Below the pieces are notes generated by a model, which made no database searches, was not told the DNA's origin, and worked only from the letters and a program-made list of their open reading frames with translations. DNA of 39,854 bases from Calocera cornea HHB12733. Its lineage: Eukaryota > Basidiomycota > Dacrymycetes > Dacrymycetales > Dacrymycetaceae. The position numbers and the translations under genes were made by a program. Below are positions 1 through 11,648 of the stretch, piece after piece (positions within the stretch are counted from its first letter, which is position 1; each line of letters opens with the position of its first letter). The DNA lies in contig KV424131.1 of NCBI GenBank assembly GCA_001632435.1, positions 1-39,854 on the forward strand, given 5' to 3'.

Positions 1-1895
1 GGCTCTCCTGAATCGGCTTCTGGTCTGTGGCGTTATTGGGTGCAGACGCACGATTCCATGGAGTAAGCGTTTGTAGAAATTGTTCATGTTCTTCACTTAC
101 TCTTCATTAGGGGAAGTGCTCCTGCCCTCATCTACAAGTATTGGCAGAGAAACAAGGAGGTGGCCCCCAGAGATCGCCCGGAGCAAGCCAAGCGTGTCAT
201 GCAGATGGACAGGGACTATCTCTGGGCGGATGGGAAGGTTGGGAATGGGGTGTCCAAGGGGACCACAAAGGCTGAAACTGCCTGTAACTTGATGGCGGCG
301 CTGGGAGCCCCTCATGCGCGGTACAGGAAGCTGACTGTAAGTCTTCTCACACATTGCTCTTGGTAGATGCTAACTTCAATGTAGCATTGTTCTGTCTGCC
401 GTGGTAGCTTTGAGTCCAGCGCTCTGGCTGATTGCAACACCTGTGGCCGTGCCTTTTGCATCACGACTGCAGGTGGACCTGGATGTGCTGATGTGACGAG
501 GGCAACCGTGGATACTCCAGAGGGCATCAAATGCGTCAAATGCTGTAAGGATGACAAGATGTCGAAGCCGCCCGTGAGTAGTTCATGACATGAAGAAGGC
601 ATTGCACTGAGTTTTAATAGTACAATTATCTTGGGAACCTCACCCAATGGTCTCAAGGTTCAGTCCATGCTGAACCGATCATCGTCGTGATGGTGCACTG
701 GCAGGAGAAAGACATGCACAGCATGTCGGACCTCTCTTCCAGGATCGTGAAGGGGTATCTGGGTGAGACGTACAGGTCTCGTAAAGTGGTAAGTTTCTCT
801 CTCTGCTTGGGAACAATTGCTGACTTCTAAATAGGCTCATCGTGCCCATTGGGTGGATGTGGTGCTCGAGGATGATTGTGCAACGTGGTCGTCGGACCAG
901 AGCAACCCGGTACAGGCCAAAGGAACCCGAAGCATCCAAGTTCATATAGCGGAACTGGTGCGCAAGATGACTTACCAGTAAGTGTTCTTGCTCCTGGACT
1001 ATCTTGGTTTACTAACACTACCTTACAGCTACAAGAAGAAATTTCATTTCCTCATGGTCGTCGACGTTCACTCTAATGACCACGACGGCAAGCTCCTGTA
1101 CAATAAGGGCGATACATACCACAAATTTGGGACCCCCCTTCAAGTAAGTACTCATCCATAGCACTCTGAAAGTAGTCTAATTCTTTCTGACAGGTTTGCA
1201 CTGCCATTGCTGGAGAAGTTGTCCCAAAGAATGCCTGCGAGGAATCGACCCTTATTCTGCTGACATGCAGCGGTATGGTGTTGAAGGCGTTGCCCTCGGT
1301 TATGGCATGCACGTATGTATCTTTACATTCTGTACCTGTACCTATATTGACTACTTCTAGTGTTGGTTTCAATACGGTCATCAGCTTCACGGCAAAGGTC
1401 TTCAACTCCCAGCGTGTGGCAGAGATCTGGCTGGCCCCCTTCCTGCGGGCATTCTATCGGGACCACTTGCCCCAGGAGAAAGCTGTCCTGAAGGGGTATA
1501 CCAATGAGGTGTCAACGCCCACTTTTGGTCTCGACATCTTTGTTTTCGGTGCACGCGGGGCTGGGTTCCGGTACACATGGGGTGCCCCGTCGAAGAACTT
1601 GACCGGCAACGAGAACGACCTGAACTGCCCGAAGTGTGGAATGCTGATGCAGTACAAGAAGAAGACACTGGAGGGCGCTTGGCACTTTACCTGCCGCCAC
1701 AAGTGCAAGGGAAGGGCGGTCTTCAGGTTTACGGATGGCGAGAACTCGGTGTATGAGTTGCACCCCAATCCCGTGGATGCCAACTACCGGATCCTCAAGA
1801 TCGGCCTCAACATTCCTTCAAGCGGCCCGTATGACATTCGTCCCCCCCTGCGCCCAGTTGACCCCAAATGGCTTTCTGTCCCTGGTGATGTGTAG
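1..1895 (+). CDS. Uncharacterised protein with cysteine-rich ends and CHAT/caspase-like core; 5' end outside window
   Basis: Partial gene; the window opens inside an exon. Exons that keep one frame are 1-62, 111-336, about 404-573 (borders uncertain), about 664-788, 835-977, 1029-1143, 1194-1312 and 1361-1895, with stop TAG at 1893-1895. An early exon carries a zinc-finger-like segment (CNTCGRAFC, then CVKCC). The middle has a hydrophobic strand ending in a His (FLMVVDVHSNDHDG) and, about 50 residues on, a strand ending in a Cys (LILLTCSG). A segment reading VGFNTVISF and then AEIWLAPFLRAFY follows. That order resembles clan CD cysteine peptidases of the CHAT/caspase type, with His before Gly and Cys after a hydrophobic strand. 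The C-terminus has a second likely zinc ribbon (CPKCGM, then CRHKCKG). The fold assignment is inference; the exon model is much firmer than the function. Confidence 0.6.
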
Positions 1896-4797
1896 AAGAT
1901 TTCTTTCAAATTGCTTCTATTGTTCTGTCATTGATAACCCCGAAAACCCCCACAAAAAAAAACTAGCTACTTAGGTAACGCATAGTGCGGAAAGAGGCTC
2001 CTACATAGTTAGTAATTTGCAATAAAAGCTGTGTGCAGAAAAGCCCTTTGGATATCCCTGTGGTACCTCAACTGCCTGGAGAGTAACTACAAAGTGAAAT
2101 GTATTTAATTGCTTTGACTTAATTATTCTACCACATACGCGCGAACAGACATCACGTGACTATAAGCGGAAGCAAATACCTATCCCGGAAGCAAAAAGCG
2201 GGAGCAAAGTAGCACAGCCCCCACGGAATCCGGAATCCGGAATTCGATTTCCGGATTCCGTGTCGGGGACCCTGGATGGTCTCCGAAAAACCGGGGATTG
2301 TGGGATTGGCGGTAGTATCTTCGGTTCCTTACTTCTGGCACTCTGGAGCTTTACCGATGAGGAAGCTCGCTGGGCCGTTCGCCCCTTTAGGTCCTGATCC
2401 GCGAAAGTTTGACAAGTTTTGAGACTCACGGGACCGCGCCCAGATCGGAAAGTGCCGAGGGATGGTGAGATAACCACTGCTGCGAGCCTATCTGATGAAG
2501 GAGACCCGTCGGCCCGTCGCCTTATCAGGGTCTTTCACAAACTGGGTAGAACATCTCTCTCAAGAGGATGTTTGCTGGCAAGAGGAGCCCCCGAGTTCTT
2601 TGGCAAGCATCAGAGCGATACCACCTCGCAAGTTGAAGCTCCGCCAAACTCCTGCGCGGTGAAACGATAAGTGCCTCGGCTTTCGCAAGGGAAGCCGAAC
2701 CAGATGACGATGTTACCGCATCGCAGGGCAGGGATGGCTATCAATGGACGGCCCCAACAGGCGCCGCGCCCTACGCGTATGAGTCCCTGCACCCTTCAGG
2801 CCCACGTTACCCCGATGCAACCGGGTCGAACCCCGGCTTTGCTTCAGAACCAAGTATGGACATATGGCATTGATTCCAGGTTTCCAGCACCCATTACAAA
2901 GATTCGGATAAATCATTCAGAGTTCAGGCTTCAGCGATGGGCAAAGTCGGGAGGATGAACGGGTCCCGAGAAGTGGGGTGGATAGGGCGCACGCGGTGGA
3001 TCACGGCCAAAACCAGGAGCCGGATTTCCACCACGCGCCAGAGCCTCCTGACAATCCGGACACGGATAGTCATAGCTCATCTGGGTGAAATTCTGAGGAG
3101 CTCGCAGGGTCTTCTGTTACAGGCAATGTATTAGAATTTGGTTAACATAATCACGGAGGGCGACAGCTTACATAGCAAGTGGCACAGTTCGTAGGACATG
3201 GCGTTACATGCCACCGGGACAGCGCACACCTAGAGAAATGAGCTCAGAGCAGCGCTACTATTAACGGCTACTTACATACGCTGTCCACATTCGAACTATC
3301 TCCTTTGGTAAGTCTTTGCAGTGAGCCGGTGAGAAAGGTGCCTACGTAGTACTCCGTATCGAACCGAGTGTGGCCACAATTCCACCTGGTATAGAGACGA
3401 TTCATCCAACACATGATTGCCTATGTCAACGATAAGCCTTCATTCATTCCGGCTGTTGAATGGTACGTACAATGGTCGTGGAGAGGGAGAGGTGTCGCTT
3501 TACAACACGTACAGAGGTTGACCGCCGCTTGTGGGAGAAGGGTACCGCAAGAGGGGAGAGAGCAGATGAATCTCCGTTCCGAGGGCGGGCTTTATGTTGT
3601 CCGCCTGACGTGCGGCAAAACCTGCGCTGAATGGAAGATCCAGGAGTCTACCTAGAAGAGTTGCGACAAGAGTCGGAAGCCGGCGGCTACACACACTCTC
3701 CATTGTTGCGTGATACCGGTCACCTTGTCGCGCGGCTCGGAAGAGAAAAAGCAGAACGAGAAAAGGCTGGGTACTCCAGGAGGGGAAATCCATGCGGCGG
3801 ATACTTCTCGGGCCGTTTGCAAAGAAGGGAGAGAATCATGTGCCTTGGCTGCTGAATTTGAATTGGGCCTGATTTGGCAGTAGGCGTGCGGTAGCTTCGT
3901 GCATGATCGGGAAGGATAACTTCCCCACAGGGGGTAATCACGCACAAACGCCCAGACGGAAATGAAGTGGATTCCGGAAATTGAGGTTCGGGTAGCAGGC
4001 TGATCTTCTCAGTAACATGACGGTCCGGCGGCGTCACACGGTCAGTGCATGCAGGGTCGGTTGGCGGGACGCGACTTGCACTTGGTACCTTTCAGAACGT
4101 TGGATCAGTTAAACTTCCTGAAGGAAGCTGGGCCGCAATAGATGTTTAGGTAGACGCGAGATTTGACACTTACCCGCCTAGTAGACATAGGCACGGGCGC
4201 CTGCGTGGCGCAGAAGCCACAGCTCCCAGTAGGTCCCCCCGTATCTTGGTGCATCGCTACGCAAAGGGAGGGGCCGCGTTGATTTGAGATAAGCCAAGTA
4301 CGGGTCAAGTTCACAGAGAAGAATGGTAATTCGCGCTCTTTCCTGTGATGGAGGGTTCGAAACGCCGAGTCCGAACCATGTGGGTGGTGTTGTGCTCAGA
4401 GAGGTAGGCCGGTGCGCGCGAATTGGCTTGCGGCTTTACAATCAGCCTGCAGGCTTCAGCGTGCTTCACGGGCAAAGTCCATCATGCTATAGGGCGTCTA
4501 GCTTGTCCTGATCCAGTAGGAGAGGGACGACGATATGGAGAGGACTGGAGTAGGGCGCCGACCGCGGTGTGATATGAGAAGCTAGGGCCGTGAAATCTCG
4601 TTTACCTCCGTAACCTTATAATCTTCTCCGCAAAACTGCTGGCACCCAGCGTCATCTTCCGAATTCTGACCTAGGTTGTAATACAGTTCTCACATTAGGG
4701 ATTAGGCGCGATAATTCAAATGGTATGCTGCCCACTTGGTTATAGGGTAGCCTGGACCTTCGATGATATTCTGACAGCTAGCGATAAGCATTAAGCG
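1896..4797. other. Gene-poor region, no supportable gene
   Basis: About 2.9 kb. No open frame here looks like a protein family or splices into a longer frame. It holds a 14-bp inverted repeat (2222-2262), a nearby threefold G-C-G-G-A-A-G-C-A-A-like motif (about 2166-2206), and a short telomere-like run TTAGGGATTAGG near 4691-4702. Probably intergenic or old decayed DNA. Confidence 0.5.
2222..2262. repeat. Perfect 14-bp inverted repeat (hairpin)
   Basis: The left arm CACGGAATCCGGAA (2222-2235) is the exact reverse complement of the right arm TTCCGGATTCCGTG (2249-2262), with a 13-nt spacer. A partial second copy of the left-arm motif lies inside the spacer, so two pairing registers are possible. 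Function unknown; it may be a protein-binding palindrome or a remnant of a small transposon end. Confidence 0.8.
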
Positions 4798-5312
4798 TTC
4801 CTGTCGGCATGGCGGAGGTCGGCAACGCATTCCGACATCGTGCACGACACGCGGTCAGATCGGAGGACGGAGAACAGGTCTGTTTCGTCAGGGTTCTGCC
4901 CCGCGTATCCCGAACAATTGTCGCCCTTCTCTTCTAAAGTTCCCCGAAAGGCGTTGATGACGTCTTCGGAGGCACGTCCCCAGTCCAGAACGAGTGCATC
5001 CGCTCCATCAATCCTGTAGTGCACACGGAGCAGGCCCTGCAATTGGCAACCACACGTTTTTACAGCACGACTCACGTTCGGTGATCAGCCATATTCCTCG
5101 GCCATCAAATTTCAGCAGGAAAACGATTGTACATGTGGCCCAGGAGCCCCATTGTACATGTTCTCATCGGGTGCCGAACATCCTGGGACCAGAAGGTGGA
5201 CATGCTCATCTCTGGCCCGCTGCGCGGCGGCCCTGGTGAGCGCGCCTGATATGTTCCAGTGACATAGTCTGCTCGGCGGTTTGGCAATGCCGAACCGCCT
5301 GACTGCAGACAA
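4798..5312 (-). pseudogene. Coding-like remnant, family not recognised
   Basis: Read on the minus strand, one frame gives a stretch with good protein character (for example HLLVPGCSAPDENMYNGAP, then RIDGADALVLDWGRASEDV). Two in-frame stops near 5110 and 5080 break it. An intron with donor GTACAA or GTGAGT and acceptor TTGCAG could remove one or both stops, so this may instead be two exons of a small gene. Coding-like sequence may extend upstream to about 5700. I do not recognise the protein. A broken gene or an unresolved exon set are both possible. Confidence 0.25.
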
Positions 5313-5878
5313 TGGGGCTGAGCTCAGCGTCGCTTACCGTCGACCATGCACGCCATCCATCGTCCCTGTCCGGTGCAGCACTGCTGTTGATAACGGGAGT
5401 GATCTGAATTTCCAGTGGCAGTGACTTCTCGGAATCCGTCGCGATCTCCGGTAGATCTAGAAATGAAAAGAAGTAGAGCGAGACATGCGCCTTGTGTCCA
5501 CGTGCTCATGAATGCAGGCTTGGTCGAGATGAAGGCTGCTGCCCGCTGGTCTGCACCCAACAAAGTGAGGCCCTCCATTCCTCTTGTTCGGAGCCTGGAT
5601 ATTCTGGTTGATCGTCGTACGGTTGAACTGGAACCCCGCTACGCTATCACAACTGAGGTTTTATGCACATGGACTAACGGTCGCTCACGTAAAGGCTGTC
5701 CGCTCAACTGCTCTTAAATGATGATAGCGCATAGTGGTCAAGTTGCAAACTGCAACCGCCACACTGCGTTTCAACTCTATGTCGGTAGAAGCTGAAAGCA
5801 CTTATCAGATAATCGCAAACTGAGGTTCATTAGATCCTGCGTTTTGATCATAGAACGGGGCAATGGTCCCTTTCGCCG
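5313..5878. other. Intergenic or unresolved exons
   Basis: 566 bp between the remnant and the 3' end of the glycosidase-like gene. Short open frames occur on both strands, but none can be linked to a family. A short intron-like segment (GTAAGC to GCAG, 35 nt) occurs on the minus strand near 5300-5335. Confidence 0.35.
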
Positions 5879-8800
5879 TTACAACGACTGCGTCGGATCG
5901 TTTAATGCCAGGAAGGTAAATGACCACTGTAAGAAATGAGCGTGGCACCTCCGAGCGCACGTGGAGACACACTTACCAATTGGATGGCATCACTTTCCGT
6001 GCCCGTGGGCGACACCAGCGCCAAGTCTGCCACGCCGAACTTCTCAGTCGAATTGTCGAAGGTGTAAGACCACACTTCGGTGAAAATTTCTGCGAGGAGA
6101 TCAGCACGGTTCTGAGGAATTGGATCTAATGCGTGTCTTCACCAGAACGCGCGCCATTAATGGCCTGCCACAGGTTCATCTGTGCGTTCTTCAGACCCTG
6201 TACAAGCCCGGTGTTTTGACACCACGTGGGCGGCTGTGATGGGGAGGGATTGATGTCAACGCTGGGAACCGAACTGTTGCAGAACTTGAGCTGTCTAGCA
6301 ATACCCGCCGCCATGAGGGCCTGCTGCCAGCTCCACACCACTGTTCCATGATAGCTTCCCGTATTGAGCACATAGACGTTCGTATCGTTGCTGTCGAATG
6401 CCGGGTTCGCCACGAGCATTCCGACATTGGTTAGAAGGCCTGTGATGAGAGCTTAGCATTCTTCCATGTACATGCTCCCAGTAGAACACTGTTTACCGCG
6501 AGGATATGGCTGCAGGGCTCTGACAACATGCGTAATGAAATCTTCGTCGACATCGGTGCCGTAGAATAGGTTCCACCCTATATCACTGTTCATTACCTGA
6601 AAATCCTCTTCTTGAGTTGCGTCCTCGTGGAGAGAATTCTTGGGAAGCATAACGTACCTCCACCGGCCTCCCATCTCCGAACAGCGATAAAGCGTAGAAT
6701 GAGGCAGAATCATTTGCGGAGACTGTGGAGCCTTGAGAGTGAGATCAGATAAGCACATCGAAGCATTAATGAGGCTAAGTGCCTACCCGAAAAGTTCTGC
6801 AAGCTGCCGCTTCCAGTGAGTAAGGAACTCGTGAGGTTGGCTTGGGAGACAAAGGTCTGCAGGCGCGATGTGGCATTCGCAGCGGTCACGCTCACTTGAA
6901 AGAAGGACGCTGAGTGGTTCTCCCATACGGTCGCATACTGGCCGGCCGCCTGGCTGTAATTTGCCGGTATGAGGCCGTTGAGCGATAATGCTTCTATCGC
7001 ACGCAAAGACGCGGGAACCAGAGCGGCTGAGAAAGGTTGCGCGATCAACAGCGGATCAGCATCGGATCGAGGACCGATACTGACAGTTTACGTCAAATGG
7101 ATAATGTCCATATCCGATGCCCTCGTCGGAGTCTCTGTATCCCAATGCGTCAGCTGAGCACTGGGTTTCCATATCGAGATCCGCACCGCCAATTGCCTAC
7201 CGGCTGACCCTCCCTCAGGCCGATCAGGTTCGTCACATTGGGAGTTTGCGCAAAGGGCGCAGCACGTGCAAGGTTGTAATCGATGTTCCTGTGCCGCAAG
7301 AAAATCACGCTCGAGGATGTACCACACCGTCGGCTTGCCAGCACCATTTACCTTTTCAAGAGATCGGCATACGTCCCGTTCTGCAGGGTCGCATTGGTTG
7401 CAAGAAAGGATGCAGAACGGTTCTTCCCCTGCGGCAGATCCACGAAATAGTGAGCCAAAGCAGGGAGGAGTTCGAGATCCGTGTCGATCATTCTGCACGC
7501 ACCCGTGAGCATCATCAACATCGACAACGATACCCGCTCTGTCGACTCACTTGTAGTCATAATACGGCGTGTTGCCTAGCTCGCTCATGTTGTTCCCGAT
7601 GTTGACAAAGCTCGCGTAGTCGCCGATCGTCTCCTCGTGACATAGCGCACCAGTGCTGTTTGCACGCTCAAGGACGGCACCGAGGGCCGCCTCGATGGCG
7701 TCAGACTGGAGCAATGGCATCATGAGACGAAGAGCGATGAGAGAGTCGCGCTACCGAGGATTGCCCGCGTGAGCCACCATGCATACAATGAGCTTTGAGC
7801 GGCTCACCCCGAAGTAGGTCAAGAACCGCCATCCTCCAGCGGTGAACTTGTTGGCGAACGTCAGGAACGAGACCTCCTGAGCGTTGAGACTAGAACCACT
7901 GTTGAGGCCGACGAGAGCTGTCTGCAGTGCAGTATTGTTGCTGGTCGTATTGGCCAGGAACAGCCCCTCTGTCTCAAGACCGACAAGACTGGTCTCGTTA
8001 CACACGACTTTCCACGCGGCGATACCGGGCTGGGCGCTGTTGTTTAGCCGGATCTCGACCGTCGGAGGCGTGTACGTGCCGTTGTTGCCGGGGGTCACGT
8101 TGAACCAAAGATTCGACGACGTCTCGAGCTCGACGGTGAGGGCTTTCGTGCCGTTGATCCAGGGCCGATGCAGGCGGAAATGCGTACTATTGTACGACTG
8201 CAAGGTGTAGTTGAAGACCTCATGCATCAGACCAGCGCCTGATGATGATATGAGCTGCAGTAGGCTAGAATTATGTATGTAAGACGCACCTTCAACGTAG
8301 TCCCTCATCGCTCGCACGGCGCCGATGATAGCGACGCCCAGCTGGGCGTCGGCAGAGAAGCTCATCTGGCCCTTCACCCCAACGTTGTCCCAGGTCTCCA
8401 ACGTATGAGCCAATGGCAAGCTCGAGTTCACCAGCTGTACGTCGAGCGGCGGCCCCGTGGCATTCGAAACCGACGCATTCAGTGGGAGGAAATACATGAG
8501 CGCGCCTGAGTTGCCCGCAGGCATCGCCGTGACAAACCGCCTGGCCGTAGTTGTCGAGTTCGAGCTCGTGAACAAGACTTGCGCAGCGGTGACATTGTCT
8601 CGAAAGAAGTAGTTCTCGTTACCGCCACTGCTCAGGTGGAAGTACAGCGGTGCCTGGTCTGCGGTGGCTCGCTTGACTGGCGCGTCAATCGTTTCGGCGC
8701 GCTCGAACGCTTCCCAACCCGTCGCGCTCGTCGACCACACCCCGCAGGCGAGGCTAGTCGCCCACAACGCCCAAACAGCGCATACATCGTACAGTCTCAT
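5879..8800 (-). CDS. Secreted six-hairpin glycosidase-like protein (768 aa)
   Basis: Twelve exons on the minus strand keep one frame: 8290-8800, 7808-8238, 7551-7750, 7352-7492, 7187-7288, 7085-7134, 6787-7026, 6658-6731, 6497-6596, 6143-6439, 5977-6089 and 5879-5926. The total of 2307 nt gives 768 aa. The start MRLYDVCAVWALWATSLACG is a clear secretion signal. About 20 Asn-X-Ser/Thr sequons mark it as an extracellular glycoprotein. Family-like blocks are TYFGRDSLIALRLMMP (about 311-326), CHEETIGDYASF, YYDYKMIDTDLELLP, GNWRDSDEGIGYGHYPFDVN and VVWSWQQALMAAG (about 650). Acid pairs at such positions are typical of (alpha/alpha)6-barrel glycosidases related to glycogen-debranching and GH63-type enzymes. 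Substrate is unknown. The gene appears intact. The exon model is strong; the enzymatic role is family-level inference. Confidence 0.85.
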
Positions 8801-9128
8801 GGTCGTAGAAGGTGAGTTTGAAATGGTGCATCATCTGCATCATTGCGGAGTGTATAAGCAGCTTTCGAAAGAGTTGATTCGTACTTGAAGAGGTCAGGTG
8901 CGGGGCAGCAGACACAGAACAGCCGCTCATGACGCGCGCCCACGTGCAGACCCAATTGCTCCCGAGAATCGGCAGCGCACGTATATAGCCGGTCTCCACC
9001 TTTGTGGGGAAGGCCTGGAGTACTTATGCAGCCGCTGCTTGGCGTTGTAGCTACAACCCCGACTGAATTATACAGTAACGTCCAACTGACATATAATCCT
9101 TAGTAAGCATGAAGTCAGTACGCCCGGC
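8801..9128. other. Short intergenic region
   Basis: 328 bp holding the 5' flank of the glycosidase-like gene and the 3' flank of the next gene, which has the same orientation. Apart from the TATA-like site, nothing further is evident. Confidence 0.5.
8982..8987 (-). promoter_or_regulatory. Candidate TATA box for the glycosidase-like gene
   Basis: CTATATAC on the minus strand, about 180 nt upstream of the start codon at 8800. The position suits a core promoter with a 5' leader of about 150 nt. Inference from sequence only. Confidence 0.35.
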
Positions 9129-11648
9129 TCAGAAGAACCTCCCAATATCGCCTCCCCGCATCATCATGCCGTAACCTCCGCCCGCCTGACACTGCGTCAT
9201 AGATGAGCATCCGGGGACGGCTATGATGAGACGGGCGTACCCGTCCCGGCGATGTACAGAACACGGCCGTTCCATTTATTTGACATATACCACCCGCGAC
9301 ACCCTTCTCAGCTGTCAGCCTGCCAATGCCGGAATGCGACGAGAGAGGAAGCTTACGACGGCACAATGGCCACCGCCGTGCGCCTTGCCATCAACCAGGA
9401 AACTGTTCACTCATGAGTGCTGGTACGAGACATACGGAAAGTCAACATACGCAGAGTAGATAGCCCGCCTCTCCTCCTCCGGTCCCGGTCTGGCTCGCCT
9501 GAACGCCTGCATATGGCCAGGCTTCGGCTCGATCCGCTCCGGCCGTCCGATAGCAACACTTGGACTCAAGCTCCGGCCCTTCGCGGCCGCTTTGCGCGCC
9601 TGCTCTCGCAGCTTACGAAGGTCGTCCGTGCGCTTGTTCCTCGCTTGATCCACAGCTGGGCTGTCCAACACGAGGACGGAGTAATGCGTGCTCGGATGCG
9701 TCACTGCGTCCTCGCTGTCGTTGTCCTCCTTCCCGACGAGACTCTGGATATCCACCATATTGACCCGAGAGGTCGACGAGTTGCGCCGGCCGATACTCTT
9801 CAGCTTGCTGAGTGTGGAATCGGTCAACACTGTTGGCGCACATCCGCATAGTGAGTATGGCACGCCGAACCGCGAGCGCCAGGCACGCGCCGTCTCGTCG
9901 AACGCATCCGCCAAGGCTGTCTCCTCCACCTTGTCATCGTGATCAGGAATGCGGCCAAGAAGCTTGTACGTGTCCGCACGGTATCGGTCAGCATACAGCA
10001 TGTTGGTGTGCCAGATCAGGTCGATATCGAGCGTTGGCACGGGCGTCAGGTTCGGATTGGAGGCGAAGAGGTCGAGCCAGGCGTGATAGCGCGCGATGCT
10101 CCGCGCTAGAATGGTTTTGTCTGTTGCGAATGTTCCGGCTCTCGTCCATCCGAGATCAACCATCTCTTTGATGAAACCACTCTGGCGCAGCGTCTGATAT
10201 GAACGTCAGTGTACGCATACATGTCGGATGGATGGCACTCACAGCTCCAATCAAGTCCATGGAGAAGATTCCGGCGTGCGTGTAATGCGACAGGACTCTG
10301 CCCCATCTATAGATCCCGTTAAGACCCTCGCATATGTATGAAAGAACATTCATACCTTTGCGGGGATGGAGTATTGTCAACCAGGCGCATCCCAATACGT
10401 ATGCAGTACTCCGCCTGGCTCGTGTTCCACTTGACCATGTCGCCGACGCCCGCGGGCGTCTTCTGCTCGTCCTTCTTGCATACGCTCTCAAAGTACTGCA
10501 GTATCTTGCGATTGAAGAAATACGCTTTCTTGAAATCGGGCATACCGGTCGTATAGTCAATGAGCGTGCCGCTAGAGACCGGTTGATCAGGATTGATCGG
10601 TCGCGCGAAAGTCGGGAGGAACAAACTTACGCTAAAGACTGGCCATTTGCTTTGTCCCTGATTATCCAGGTTTGTATATGCTCAGCAAGCCGACGTACAC
10701 CCATTGCCTACAAGACCAATCATCCCATGAGTGACGTTTGCATGAATCGGGCACAGTACTGACCTCTTTCCCGAAGTCCAGCAAACACGACCTGCATGTC
10801 TCAAGGAAACCCGGTTGTCCGAACCCCTTCCTGTCTTCATTATACCAAGGCACTTCGACTAAAAACTTGCATCGCGGGCACGGAACTTGAATAGTCTCCG
10901 ATGGAAGTACCATCGTGGAGAAGAGGAACGGCTGTCCAGTGTGTGCTTCGAAAGTGAATGTCTGATTGTGAGGGGGATCGAGCGGTCGCATGGATAGTGG
11001 ATGGATGGAGGCTGCAATGCGGGCGAGAGGATAGTATCTGAGTAGCTGTATCAGATCATAATCACAGCGAATGTTGCAGTTACATACCCCATCTTGAGCA
11101 ATCGCTTCGATCGCACGAGTCCTTCCTCCAGGTACTCAAGCGGGTTCTGAGCAGCGCAATCAGCAACACTTTCTTCCCATCGGACACGTACGAACCAGGA
11201 TGTAGGCATGCCAGACCATAGCAACGTCCAGAGGTGGAAGCTCATCCTTCGTCAGGGGCTTATCATCGCGCCCTGGTCGACACAGCAGGTTCGTGTACCA
11301 GAGCTCAAATCGCCACGAAGCTCGTGAGACGAAGATGATCCACCGCTCGGCTTGCGACAACTCGTCCCAGGATGTTCCAGTTTCAGCAGAAGTCACAACA
11401 TCCTGTCGCAATTGCCAGAACGCGCCGAGCAGCCGAAGATGCGATTCGACTTCCGTGAGCTTCACAAGCGGATGTGTCTCTTGCGCCCCGATCGGGAAGC
11501 TGTTCGGTAAGTTGACAGGGTATGCTGGCGGAAGGTCAACGCCCGGTGTCGGTAGCTCCTCTGCAATACTTCCAGATCCGTCGTAGTCTGGTGGTAAATC
11601 GATACCAGGCCGGAGGTCATCGAACGCTGGCGGCGGTAGGGAGTCCAT
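9129..11648 (-). CDS. Glycine-rich domain-containing (GRDP/DUF1399) protein
   Basis: Minus-strand exons 11196-11648, 11088-11146, 10764-11037, 10631-10707, 10356-10571, 10243-10306 and 9436-10193 keep one frame. Smaller exons beyond 9436 run to a stop near 9129-9131, but their borders are uncertain. Start chosen at ATG 11648 (MDSLPPPAFDDL); an extra upstream exon beginning near 11812 is possible. Two hallmark blocks of the GRDP family are present: LDVAMVWHAYILNP and TLDIDLIWHTNMLY, the latter followed by GRIPDHDDKV. Between them lies a Cys-rich, zinc-ribbon-like part (CPRCKFLVEVPW, then CRSC). The tail frames are Gly-rich (AHGGGHC, AGGGYGMMMRGG), as the family name predicts. The family is widespread in fungi and plants; its biochemical role in fungi is unknown. 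The proposed intron at 9403-9435 is only 33 nt, so the tail needs transcript support. Confidence 0.8.

Noticed and set aside
2815..2860. tRNA-like T-arm (CCGGGTCGAACCCCGG)
   Set aside because: The loop is one base short and no matching A box, anticodon arm or acceptor stem lies upstream.
4340..4375. B-box-like GGTTCGAA
   Set aside because: The T-stem does not pair and no other tRNA arm is present.
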